From NCBI RefSeq assembly GCF_027125355.1, contig NZ_CP114052.1:620001-684000 (forward strand): DNA of 64,000 nt. Direction: 5' to 3'. The position numbers were made by a program, and so were the translations under genes. This DNA comes from Peptostreptococcus equinus. GTDB taxonomy: Bacteria > Bacillota > Clostridia > Peptostreptococcales > Peptostreptococcaceae. Shown here piece after piece: positions 8,729-17,675 of the stretch (its first letter is position 1; each line of letters begins with the position of its first letter). A model generated the notes under the pieces. That model did no database searches and was not told the DNA's origin. It worked only from the letters and a program-made list of their open reading frames with translations.

Positions 8729-9211
8729 TTACTTATTATTTGGTAAGTGACTTATATCTTCCTTTAATACTTCAGCATCAGATTTAATGTTATTAGCAGA
8801 TATCTTTATATCTTTTTTAGCTTCCTGTATATCAGCCTGTAAATTCTTTTTATCGCTTACACTTATCATTTCTTCCTGCTTATTATCTAAATAACTTTTA
8901 ATTTTAGATTTTGATTCATTTAATTTGCATTTTTGTTCATCAATTATATCTTGAGTTTTATTAGCAAGTTCTTTAGACTTTAGCGTAACATCATTTGAAA
9001 TTTTCTGAGCCTGTGCCTTTGCTTCTTCAGTAGCTTCCTTGGCCTTATCAACTACCATGTTTTTCTTATCTTCTGGTACTAAAAATGCACCTACTAGTAA
9101 ACCAGTTGCACCTGCAAATAATCCAACTGCATTCATTTTTCTTCTTTCTTTTCTTCTTCTTTCTAATACTGCATCTTCCATTCTTCTTCTGATTCCGTCT
9201 GTGATTAACAT
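8729..9211 (-). CDS. YtxH-like protein with a long coiled tail
   Basis: The 160-residue protein has a basic N-terminus (GIRRRMEDAVLERRRKERRK), one hydrophobic segment (about 30-46, AVGLFAGATGLLVGAFLVP) and a long charged Ala/Lys/Glu helix of about 110 residues. The Gly-rich membrane segment followed by a helical tail is the YtxH-type architecture; function is unknown. The ATG at 9211 is chosen because GGAG lies 8 bases upstream; an in-frame GTG at 9220 overlaps that site. Operon partner of the DUF948-like gene. Together they may act in envelope stress, by family association only. Confidence 0.6.
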   Translation of the reverse strand: MLITDGIRRRMEDAVLERRRKERRKMNAVGLFAGATGLLVGAFLVPEDKKNMVVDKAKEATEEAKAQAQKISNDVTLKSKELANKTQDIIDEQKCKLNESKSKIKSYLDNKQEEMISVSDKKNLQADIQEAKKDIKISANNIKSDAEVLKEDISHLPNNK

Positions 9212-9668
9212 AATATTCACTCCTTTATATTATTATTTTTTATGTTAGTATATAAAATAAACAAAAATAATTTTTATAATATAACTAACAAATTATTTTG
9301 TTTCTCTTAATCCTTATTTACCCAGCAAATTTTATTTTAAAAGTTAAATTTTAAAAAAATCAGAAAAATTTAATTTATTAGTCTTTTTTAAAAAAGAAAA
9401 CACGTATTCATAAATATTTGCTTAAAGAAGGATATTATATCTTATTGTTTAATAATTTAATATTTGATATTATAGTATAAAATTTAAATTGGGTTTATAA
9501 CTTTAATTTAATAAAGTTTAAAGTTTAAGAAATGTAATAATTAAAAAGGAATAAAAATAAAAATGTTGCTTTTTTGTAATATTTATATTAGAATATATAG
9601 TTGTAACGTTAAAAAGTAACAAAAAAGTTACAAATATTTATACAATAATGAAACAAAAGGAGAGTGTT
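9212..9668. other. Long AT-rich divergent intergenic region
   Basis: About 457 bases between the YtxH-like gene and the secreted 3D-domain gene. I see no open frame with a ribosome site. The right-hand third holds candidate promoters and TTGTAAC/GTTACAA elements, listed separately. The middle (about 9300-9540) shows homopolymer-rich sequence and nothing I can name. Confidence 0.5.
9566..9633 (+). promoter_or_regulatory. Promoter region of the 3D-domain autolysin gene with TTGTAAC/GTTACAA dyad
   Basis: Two overlapping candidates: TTGCTT (9566-9571) plus TAGAAT (9589-9594) with 17-base spacing, and TTGTAA (9574-9579) plus TATAGT (9596-9601) with 16-base spacing. Just downstream, TTGTAAC (9601-9607) and GTTACAA (9627-9633) form an inverted repeat around a third AAGTAAC half-site (9614-9620). 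Confidence 0.4.
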
Positions 9669-10781
9669 ATGAAAAGAACTATAACGATAGCATCGAGTAT
9701 TTTATTAGGACTAAGTTTTGTAGGAGCTACAATTGATACACAAGCAAATGCATATCAAGGTACACAATATGAATATAATAAAAGTGAATTAAATAAAAAG
9801 AGAACTGGTGGAACATGGGTGAATGAAAATGGCCACTATGGATATTACAATAGATATGGGGTAAGAGTATACGGATGGGCCAAAATAGATGGAGTACAAT
9901 ATTACTTTGATCAAAATGGGCATAAAGTTACAGGAATATATGAGGTTGATGGTGTATCATATCAATTTAGTTCAAAAGGTGCTTATATAAGTAGAGCATA
10001 TGATAGTCAAGAAAATGATACTGTTAACAATAAAAAGAATTACCAAGAAAACGATGATGACAATGTAAGTGTTAGACAGAGTAGAAATACAAAGGGTAGT
10101 TGGACTAATGAAAATGGCCACTATGGATATTACAATAGATATGGAGTAAGAGTATACGGATGGGCCAAAATAGACGGAGTACAGTATTATTTTGATGAAA
10201 ATGGTCATAGTGTAAGAGGTACTACTCAAATAGATGGTGAATCGTTTGAATTTGATTCAGATGGTGCATACGCAGGTAGAACCTACTCAAAAAATAATAA
10301 TTATTCAAAAAACAAAGTAAAATCTACTGAGTCAAATAAATATAAGAAAAATGAACAAGTATCAGAAGATGTTCAAGAAGTAAAAACAAATAAAAAATCA
10401 AATACTCAAAGTAAAGAAAATTACAAGAATAATACAAACTATGAAAACAAGCAAGTAAATAAAGAAAATATTACTTCAAAAGCAAATACATCTTCAAGTA
10501 AGGGTGGGTATTCAGGAAAGACTTATACATCCAATGCTACTGCATATGCAGGTGATGGAACTACAGCATCAGGTCAGGCTCCAAGATGGGGTACTATTGC
10601 AGTAGATCCAAGTGTAATACCTCTAGGATCAAGAGTGTATATACCATATTTCAATAAAGTTTTTATAGCCAATGATACAGGCGGGGTTATAAAAGGAACT
10701 AAAATAGATATATTTATGAATTCAGAAGCTCAGGCTAATGACTTTGGTAGAAGAAATTTAGAAATAGTAGTACTTGACTAA
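9669..10781 (+). CDS. Secreted 3D-domain protein with choline-binding-like repeats (probable peptidoglycan hydrolase)
   Basis: Exported wall protein of 370 residues. A signal peptide (about 1-28, ending TQANA) is followed by two copies of a GHYGYYNRYGVRVYGWAKIDGVQYYF-type glucan/choline-binding-like module, split by a polar linker. A long Asn/Lys/Ser-rich linker (about 205-285) leads to a C-terminal 3D domain (about 290-370). The domain's three Asp motifs are visible (DPSVIPLGS, NDTGG, KIDIFM). The 3D domain is related to MltA/Rpf2/YocH-type lytic transglycosylases, so it probably cuts glycan strands. ATG 9669 follows AAGGAG; an upstream in-frame ATG at 9648 has no site. The two wall repeats are nearly identical at DNA level. 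Confidence 0.8.
   Translation: MKRTITIASSILLGLSFVGATIDTQANAYQGTQYEYNKSELNKKRTGGTWVNENGHYGYYNRYGVRVYGWAKIDGVQYYFDQNGHKVTGIYEVDGVSYQFSSKGAYISRAYDSQENDTVNNKKNYQENDDDNVSVRQSRNTKGSWTNENGHYGYYNRYGVRVYGWAKIDGVQYYFDENGHSVRGTTQIDGESFEFDSDGAYAGRTYSKNNNYSKNKVKSTESNKYKKNEQVSEDVQEVKTNKKSNTQSKENYKNNTNYENKQVNKENITSKANTSSSKGGYSGKTYTSNATAYAGDGTTASGQAPRWGTIAVDPSVIPLGSRVYIPYFNKVFIANDTGGVIKGTKIDIFMNSEAQANDFGRRNLEIVVLD
9822..10185 (+). repeat. Near-identical internal duplication (79 bases, offset 285)
   Basis: Bases 9822-9900 and 10107-10185 match with about three differences, all in codon third positions. They encode the two wall-binding modules of the 3D-domain protein. The surrounding linkers are not conserved. 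Confidence 0.85.
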
Positions 10782-10802
10782 TAAAAAATGATTTAAAATA
10801 TG

Positions 10803-10828
10803 AAGCGCTTAGGTTAACCTAAGCGCTT
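10803..10828. terminator. Bidirectional terminator
   Basis: A perfect 26-base palindrome (two 13-base arms) between the convergent 3D-domain gene and the XRE-cupin gene, with T-rich sequence on the + side. Confidence 0.8.
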
Positions 10829-10831
10829 TTG

Positions 10832-11401
10832 CTATAAAATTTCTTTTGAATTACTAGTAACATATAAAATATAGCTTTCATACGAACTAGTATTCTTTAT
10901 TTTGTATCTTAGTTTTGATGGCAATCTAATTGAATCTCCCTTTTTTAATATAACATTGCTACCTGTATCAGAAAAAATATGAATACTACCTTTTTCCATA
11001 TAAATAATTTCATCATTATTGCTTTTACCAAATGGATAAAAATTACTATCAGTGGTTGGTTTTATTGCGATTCTATACAAATCCTTACATAATTTTGATG
11101 TCTTTGTAGTAAGAAGTTGAAATTCAAATTCATCACTATAAGAATCTTTTATAATTGTTTGTTCATTAGATTTTTTCACTAAGTCTGATAGATTTATAGC
11201 TTCTTCAAACAGTGCGGCTACTGGTATACTCATGGTTCTTGCAATTGCGATTAAAACATTTAAACTGGGATTACCCATTCCACGCTCTAATTGACTAAGT
11301 AGAGCGGTACTTACACCTGAGACAGAAGAAAAATCCTTGATAGTCATATTATTTTTTTTTCTGTATTCTATTAAATGATTACCTATTTGACATATATCCA
11401 T
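10832..11401 (-). CDS. XRE-family regulator with C-terminal cupin domain
   Basis: A DNA-binding regulator of 189 residues. The N-terminal lambda-repressor-type helix-turn-helix (about 8-62) includes MTIKDFSSVSGVSTALLSQLERG and NPSLNVLIAIAR. A linker leads to a C-terminal cupin barrel (about 115-185, with GSIHIFSD and KKGDSIRLP). This XRE-cupin layout is common for regulators that sense small ligands such as amino acids or polyamines. The ligand and targets cannot be read here. Neither neighbour is an obvious target; the divergent gene is ruvC. Confidence 0.85.
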   Translation of the reverse strand: MDICQIGNHLIEYRKKNNMTIKDFSSVSGVSTALLSQLERGMGNPSLNVLIAIARTMSIPVAALFEEAINLSDLVKKSNEQTIIKDSYSDEFEFQLLTTKTSKLCKDLYRIAIKPTTDSNFYPFGKSNNDEIIYMEKGSIHIFSDTGSNVILKKGDSIRLPSKLRYKIKNTSSYESYILYVTSNSKEIL

Positions 11402-11682
11402 AATTAATTCCCCCCTTAAAGAATAAATTAAACAATATAATCCTTTATGCAGTAAAAATATGTACTAGCATTTGATATTATTATAACATTCTAAAAGTAA
11501 AAAATATAGTGAAAAATATAAAGAAAATGATATTTAATAGATAATAGGATGATTTTTTATAAAAAGAAAAAATATATAGAAGAATTAGTCGGAAAGCATT
11601 TGTAATATTTGTGAAAAGATAATATGTATGATAAAATATAAATTGGTTTAATGTGAACAAATGTTTTTGTAAAGGGAATGAA

Positions 11683-12186
11683 ATGATAATATTAGGAATA
11701 GATCCAGGATTGGCTATTATTGGTTATGGCGTGATAGAATATAAAAATAGTAGATTTAGAACTTTAGATTATGGAGCTATAACTACACCAGCTGGAATGG
11801 ATGTGGTAGATAGATTACAGATGATATATAATGGGATGAACCAGTTATTTAAAATGTATGATATTGATGAAGTTTCAATAGAAGAATTGTTTTTTAATAA
11901 AAATGTTACTACTGCTATTACAGTAGCACAAGCAAGAGGAGTAATCTTATTATCTTGTGTTGAAAATAATAAAGCGGTGTATGAGTATACACCACTTCAA
12001 GTAAAGCAAGGGGTATGTGGATATGGTAGGGCTGATAAGGTTCAAGTACAGAGAATGATTACTTCATTTCTAAATTTAAAAGCTGTACCAAAACCCGATG
12101 ATGTTGCAGATGCACTGGCTATAGCCATATGCCATGCACATTCTAATAAGGTAGGAAAAACTCTTGATAAATTCCTTAAGAAGTAG
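11683..12186 (+). CDS. ruvC: Holliday junction endonuclease RuvC
   Basis: Resolves Holliday junctions by paired nicking during recombination. The 167 residues carry the acidic active site: Asp7 in GIDPG, Glu67 in SIEELFF, and the C-terminal PDDVADALAIAICH motif. The start is taken at ATG 11683 after AAAGGG; an upstream in-frame GTG at 11653 would add ten cysteine-containing residues absent from the family. The gene heads ruvC-ruvA-ruvB-queA-tgt-yajC, with 12 bases to ruvA. Coupling of all three ruv genes is usual in clostridia. Confidence 0.97.
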   Translation: MIILGIDPGLAIIGYGVIEYKNSRFRTLDYGAITTPAGMDVVDRLQMIYNGMNQLFKMYDIDEVSIEELFFNKNVTTAITVAQARGVILLSCVENNKAVYEYTPLQVKQGVCGYGRADKVQVQRMITSFLNLKAVPKPDDVADALAIAICHAHSNKVGKTLDKFLKK

Positions 12187-12198
12187 GAGAGGTATCAA

Positions 12199-12819
12199 AT
12201 GATCGGTTATATAAAAGGTAAAATAGAAGAAATAGGTTTGGATTATTTAATAATAGAAAATAATAATATTGGATATAAATTAAATACCTCAGCAAATACG
12301 ATTGCAAATGTAAGAAAGAACGAGGATACTAAGATATATACAAAAATGATAGTGAGGGAAGATGATATAAGTCTATGTGGTTTTTATTCAAAAGATGAAG
12401 AAACCATGTTTAATCTTCTAACATCAGTATCAAAAATTGGAACAAAAGTTGGATTAGCTATGTTGTCATTTGCAAGTCCTAGTAAAATTAGACAATATAT
12501 TATTAGTTCTGATACTGCATCCTTGGCAAAGGCGCCAGGCGTTGGAAAAAAGACGGCTGAAAGAATAGTATTGGAATTAAAAGATAAAGTTTCAAAAGCT
12601 ACATTCGATGAAAGTATAGAAGATAGGAAAATAGAGAATTTAAATACATCACAAAATGATGATGAAGTTAATGGTGCAATAGATGCACTTATGGCACTTG
12701 GATATTCATCTACAGAAGCAAATGAATCAGTAAATTTTGTAAAGCAACCAGGTATGTCAGTTGAAGATATAGTTAAAAAGGGATTAGAATATATAATGAA
12801 GACAAGTTTTAAGTTTTAG
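12199..12819 (+). CDS. ruvA: Holliday junction DNA helicase subunit RuvA
   Basis: Tetrameric junction-binding subunit that loads the RuvB motor. The 206 residues comprise an N-terminal OB domain (about 1-64), tandem helix-hairpin-helix motifs (with APGVGKKTAERIVLELKDK near 113-131) and a flexible linker. A C-terminal RuvB-contacting domain follows (about 153-206, ALMALGYSSTEA). A GAGAGG ribosome site lies before the ATG. It sits between ruvC and ruvB with short gaps, as expected for a translationally coupled operon. Confidence 0.97.
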   Translation: MIGYIKGKIEEIGLDYLIIENNNIGYKLNTSANTIANVRKNEDTKIYTKMIVREDDISLCGFYSKDEETMFNLLTSVSKIGTKVGLAMLSFASPSKIRQYIISSDTASLAKAPGVGKKTAERIVLELKDKVSKATFDESIEDRKIENLNTSQNDDEVNGAIDALMALGYSSTEANESVNFVKQPGMSVEDIVKKGLEYIMKTSFKF

Positions 12820-12835
12820 TAATGGGGTGACATAA

Positions 12836-13843
12836 GTGGAAGAAGAACGTATTATTACCTCTACAATGAGGGAAGATGATTTTGAGATAGAAAATAGCCT
12901 TAGACCCAAGACATTGGATGATTATTTAGGTCAGGAAAAATCAAAAGAACAATTAAAAATCTTTATTGAGGCTGCTCTTAGTAGAAAAGAGGCATTAGAC
13001 CATGTACTTCTATATGGCCCCCCTGGATTAGGTAAGACAACTTTAGCAGGTATAATAGCTAATGAGATGGGAGTTAATCTAAGAATAACTTCAGGACCAG
13101 CTATAGAAAGAGCAGGAGATTTAGCTGCAATACTTACAAATTTGCAAGAAAATGATGTATTGTTTATAGATGAAATTCATAGAATAAACAGAAGTGTGGA
13201 AGAAGTATTGTATCCAGCTATGGAAGATAATTGCCTGGATATAATAATAGGAAAAGGTCCATCAGCTAGAAGTATTAGATTAGATTTACCTAAATTTACG
13301 CTGATTGGTGCAACTACAAGAGCAGGCATGCTTACAAATCCATTAAGAGACAGATTTGGAGTTATTTGTAAATTGGACTACTATAATGAAGAAGAATTAG
13401 CAGAAATAGTTAAGAGATCCTCTGATATATTGAGTTCAGGAATAATGGATGATGGTGCTATTCAAATAGCTAAACGTTCTAGGGGGACACCTAGAATAGC
13501 TAATAGGTTATTGAAAAGAGTTAGAGATTTTGCACAAGTAAGAGCAGATGGACAAATAACAAATAAAGTTGCAAGTGATGCACTAGAATTAATTGGAGTG
13601 GATCCATTGGGTCTTGATTTTGTGGATAAAAAATTATTGCTTACAATAATAGAAAAATTTTCTGGTGGACCAGTAGGTCTGGATACTTTGGCAGCCTCTA
13701 TTGGTGAAGATAGAAATACAATAGAGGATGTTTATGAGCCATATTTACTTCAGCTTGGATTTATAAATCGAGCTCCAAGAGGAAGAATTGCTATGCCAAA
13801 AGCATATGAACATTTGGGTATTGCATATCAAGAAAAGAAATAA
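12836..13843 (+). CDS. ruvB: Holliday junction branch migration ATPase RuvB
   Basis: AAA+ motor that drives branch migration with RuvA. The 335 residues show the RuvB-family start ([12 protein letters not shown]), Walker [10 protein letters not shown], Walker B DEIHR, the sensor I region [10 protein letters not shown], an arginine-finger region (LRDRFG) and the C-terminal winged-helix domain ending [16 protein letters not shown]. The start is a GTG at 12836 after GGGGTGA. It follows ruvA by 16 bases and precedes queA by 28. Confidence 0.98.
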   Translation: MEEERIITSTMREDDFEIENSLRPKTLDDYLGQEKSKEQLKIFIEAALSRKEALDHVLLYGPPGLGKTTLAGIIANEMGVNLRITSGPAIERAGDLAAILTNLQENDVLFIDEIHRINRSVEEVLYPAMEDNCLDIIIGKGPSARSIRLDLPKFTLIGATTRAGMLTNPLRDRFGVICKLDYYNEEELAEIVKRSSDILSSGIMDDGAIQIAKRSRGTPRIANRLLKRVRDFAQVRADGQITNKVASDALELIGVDPLGLDFVDKKLLLTIIEKFSGGPVGLDTLAASIGEDRNTIEDVYEPYLLQLGFINRAPRGRIAMPKAYEHLGIAYQEKK

Positions 13844-13871
13844 ATTAGTAAATACAAATAGAGGTTAATAA

Positions 13872-14897
13872 ATGAAGACGAGTGATTTTTATTATGATTT
13901 GCCAGAAGAATTGATTGCCCAAGTTCCCATTAGTGATAGATCTAGTTCTAAGCTAATGGTCATGGATAAAAAAACTGGTGAGATAGAACATAAGATTTTT
14001 AAAGATATTTTGGAATATTTAAATGAAGGAGATTGTCTAGTTTTAAATGATACTAGGGTAATACCAGCTAGGCTTATAGGGGAAAAAGTTGCGACTGGTG
14101 GAAAAATAGAATTTCTATTGCTTAAAAGAAATGATGATGATACATGGGAAACTCTTGTAAAACCAGGTAAAAAGGCTAAAATAGGCAGTGAATTTAGCTT
14201 TGGTAATGGTAAATTAATAGCACAAGTAAATAATATACTTGAAGATGGTTCTAGAATAGTTAAGTTTAAGTATAATGGTATTTTTGAAGAAATATTGGAT
14301 GAATTGGGAAATATGCCACTTCCACCGTATATAACTGAAACTTTGGAAGATAAGGATAGATATCAGACTGTATACTCAAAGCATAAAGGTTCAGCCGCAG
14401 CCCCTACAGCTGGTTTGCATTTTACAAAAGAACTTTTGCAACAAATTAAAAACAAGGGCATTAATTTAGCTTTTGTAACATTGCATGTTGGTCTTGGAAC
14501 GTTTAGACCTGTAAAAGTGGATGATGTCGATAATCATAAGATGCATTCTGAGTATTACAGCGTAAGTAAAAAAGCAGCTGAGAAAATAAATAAAGCTAAA
14601 ATAAATAATAAAAGGGTTATTTGTGTAGGGACAACTAGCTGTAGAACTTTAGAATCTGTAGCTGATGAAAATGGTCATATAGCTGAAAAAAATGGATGGA
14701 CAGATATTTTTATTTATCCAGGATATAAGTTTAAGGTAGTGGATAATTTAATTACAAATTTTCACCTGCCAGAATCAACACTTATAATGTTAGTGAGTTC
14801 ACTATCAAATAGAAAAAATATACTTAATGCATATGAAGAAGCTGTTAAAAATAGATATAGATTTTTTAGTTTTGGAGATGCAATGTTTATAAAATAA
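13872..14897 (+). CDS. queA: tRNA preQ1(34) S-adenosylmethionine ribosyltransferase-isomerase
   Basis: Transfers and isomerises the ribosyl group of S-adenosylmethionine onto preQ1-modified tRNA, giving epoxyqueuosine, the step after Tgt. The 341 residues have the family motifs: [12 protein letters not shown] near the N-terminus, [11 protein letters not shown], the [13 protein letters not shown] signature and the C-terminal [14 protein letters not shown]. It lies directly upstream of tgt (18 bases), the normal queuosine pairing. The rest of queuosine synthesis is not in the window. Confidence 0.97.
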   Translation: MKTSDFYYDLPEELIAQVPISDRSSSKLMVMDKKTGEIEHKIFKDILEYLNEGDCLVLNDTRVIPARLIGEKVATGGKIEFLLLKRNDDDTWETLVKPGKKAKIGSEFSFGNGKLIAQVNNILEDGSRIVKFKYNGIFEEILDELGNMPLPPYITETLEDKDRYQTVYSKHKGSAAAPTAGLHFTKELLQQIKNKGINLAFVTLHVGLGTFRPVKVDDVDNHKMHSEYYSVSKKAAEKINKAKINNKRVICVGTTSCRTLESVADENGHIAEKNGWTDIFIYPGYKFKVVDNLITNFHLPESTLIMLVSSLSNRKNILNAYEEAVKNRYRFFSFGDAMFIK

Positions 14898-14912
14898 ATT
14901 TTAGAGAGGTAA

Positions 14913-16037
<1,125 letters not shown>

Positions 16038-16114
16038 AAATTATATATAAGCATTATAATGATTAAAAGATTATGATATAATATTAAAATATGAATAATA
16101 TTTAGGAGGAAAAT

Positions 16115-16429
16115 ATGCAAAATAACCAGATGATAATGGCTCTAGGTATGTGGGTATTAATATTCGTTATATTTTATCTACTGCTTGTAAGACCACAAAA
16201 AAAGAAAGAAAAAAAATTGACTGAAATGAGAAATTCTCTAGAAAAAGGGGATACAGTAGTTACAGTTGGGGGAATAATTGCAAAAGTTTCAAAAGTTGAA
16301 GAAGAAAAAGTTATATTAGAGCTTGGACCAAATAGAACTAAAGTTCCGTTTGAAAGATGGGCTATAGGTAGAATAATAGAAAAAACTCAAACAAAAGAAA
16401 TAATTGAAGTAGAAGAAAAAATGGACTAA
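16115..16429 (+). CDS. yajC: Preprotein translocase subunit YajC
   Basis: Accessory subunit of the Sec translocon. The 104-residue protein has one N-terminal membrane helix (about 6-25), the conserved LLVRPQKKKEK turn and a cytosolic beta domain with EKGDTVVTVGGIIAKV. AGGAGG lies before the ATG. It follows tgt as is typical. No secDF is found in the window; scfA comes next with its own promoter. Confidence 0.95.
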   Translation: MQNNQMIMALGMWVLIFVIFYLLLVRPQKKKEKKLTEMRNSLEKGDTVVTVGGIIAKVSKVEEEKVILELGPNRTKVPFERWAIGRIIEKTQTKEIIEVEEKMD

Positions 16430-16457
16430 CTTTATCTTTTTACAAATAGATAAATAC

Positions 16458-16486
16458 TATTTTTTTGAATATATTTATGCTATAAT
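16458..16486 (+). promoter_or_regulatory. Candidate promoter of scfA (extended -10)
   Basis: TATTTT (16458-16463), 17 bases, TATAAT (16481-16486), preceded by TGC, which forms an extended -10 box. It lies 35 bases before scfA. Confidence 0.55.
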
Positions 16487-16520
16487 AAGGTGTAAAATAA
16501 TATGAATGGAGGGTATACTC

Positions 16521-16664
16521 ATGGAAAAGAAACATGTAAAAACTCTTTCTAGTGCAACTCTAAAGCAAAGTGCAGCAAAAGGTGGATGTGGTGAATGTCA
16601 GACTTCTTGCCAGTCAGCTTGTAAAACATCTTGTACTGTAGCTAATCAGGAGTGCGAAAGATAG
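16521..16664 (+). CDS. scfA: SCIFF ranthipeptide precursor (six cysteines in forty-five residues)
   Basis: A 47-residue ribosomally made peptide with exactly six cysteines, at 23, 26, 30, 34, 38 and 45, after a leader KHVKTLSSATLKQSAAKGG. This matches the near-universal clostridial SCIFF peptide. A radical-SAM maturase (ScfB) installs thioether bridges from its Cys residues; a quorum-like signalling role has been proposed. GGAGGG lies before the ATG. It is too short for standard gene calling and is easy to miss. The maturase normally follows directly, but here the next gene is a CWB2 wall protein, and no radical-SAM gene occurs in the window. Confidence 0.93.
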   Translation: MEKKHVKTLSSATLKQSAAKGGCGECQTSCQSACKTSCTVANQECER

Positions 16665-16670
16665 TACCGG

Positions 16671-16699
16671 AAAAGCAGCCTATCATGGCTGTTTTTATT
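16671..16699 (+). terminator. Terminator after scfA
   Basis: An imperfect hairpin with CAGCC/GGCTG arms around TATCAT, A-rich before and a T run after. The wall-protein gene downstream may be read through or use another promoter. Confidence 0.7.
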
Positions 16700-16725
16700 T
16701 TAACGAAAAATAATTGGAGGGATTT

Positions 16726-17673
16726 ATGAGCAAATCAAAAAAAATACTGACTTTAATAATGACTACAGCTATTATGCTTTCTAATGTAGGTGCTACAAAT
16801 GCTCTTACAGTTTCAAATATCAAGAAATTATATGGTGATAATAGATATTCTACAGCGTCTGAAATAGCTGGCGAATATGGTAATTATGATACAGTAATTT
16901 TAGTAAATGCAGATAATAATAATTTTGCAGATGGATTAAGTGCAAGTGGATTAGCTGGAGTTACAAAGTCTCCTATACTGCTTACTCATAAGGATACTAT
17001 ACCTAATGAAACACAATTGAGATTAGATGTTGCTAAAAAAATATATCTTATAGGAAATGAAGGTACAATAAGCAAGAACTTAGAAACACAGTTAAGAAAT
17101 GTTGGAGAATTTCAGGTAAAAAGATTAGGTGGTATTAATAGATTTGATACAAGTGTTAAAATAGCAAATGAAATAAAAACTTTTAAACCAAATATAAATA
17201 GAGTTTATATAGCAAATGGATACACTGGACAGATTGATGCTTTGAGTATATCACCACTTGCCGCTAAAAATGGAGAGCCTATAATTTTGACAAATGGTAA
17301 GGTTTTGGATAAAGATTCTAATAAAGTGATTTCTACAATAGGAAAAAGATATGTTATAGGTGGTACTAATATAGTTGAAAATACGCTTATGAATAAGATA
17401 AAAGCAGAGAGAGTTAGTGGTAATGATAGATTTTCTACAAACGCTAATGTTGTAAAGAAATTTTATCCTAATCAGACAGGATTTTATATAAGCGATGCAT
17501 ACAAATTAGTAGACTCTCTTACAGGAGGTCCATTAGCAGGGAAGAATTCTAGGCCAATAGTATTTGTTTCACAAAATAGCAATAAATCAATATTTAAAGT
17601 TGCAAAAAATATAACTAGTTTTGGAAATGTTGACCAAGGGATATTAAACTCTGTAGCAAAAGCTACTAATTAA
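16726..17673 (+). CDS. CWB2-repeat wall protein without an enzymatic domain
   Basis: Exported protein of 315 residues made of a signal peptide (about 1-27) and three CWB2 repeats, starting at LYGDNRYSTAS (about 35), RLGGINRFDTS (about 130) and RVSGNDRFSTN (about 228). CWB2 triplets bind a secondary wall polymer non-covalently, as in the cell-wall proteins of Clostridioides difficile. No effector domain is present, so it may be a surface coat, spacer or competitor protein. ATG 16726 follows TTGGAGGG; a TTG at 16714 lies inside that site. Only 2 bases separate its stop from the LTA-synthase-like gene. Confidence 0.85.
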   Translation: MSKSKKILTLIMTTAIMLSNVGATNALTVSNIKKLYGDNRYSTASEIAGEYGNYDTVILVNADNNNFADGLSASGLAGVTKSPILLTHKDTIPNETQLRLDVAKKIYLIGNEGTISKNLETQLRNVGEFQVKRLGGINRFDTSVKIANEIKTFKPNINRVYIANGYTGQIDALSISPLAAKNGEPIILTNGKVLDKDSNKVISTIGKRYVIGGTNIVENTLMNKIKAERVSGNDRFSTNANVVKKFYPNQTGFYISDAYKLVDSLTGGPLAGKNSRPIVFVSQNSNKSIFKVAKNITSFGNVDQGILNSVAKATN

Positions 17674-17675
17674 TA

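Noticed and set aside
9574..9633. A WalR (YycF) box before the autolysin gene
   Set aside because: The direct-repeat pattern with 5-base spacing is not met. Only inverted TTGTAAC-like elements are present, so I did not name the regulator.
10832..11401. The XRE-cupin gene as the antitoxin of a toxin-antitoxin pair
   Set aside because: It has a C-terminal cupin sensor domain and no small toxin gene beside it, so it is an ordinary ligand-sensing regulator.
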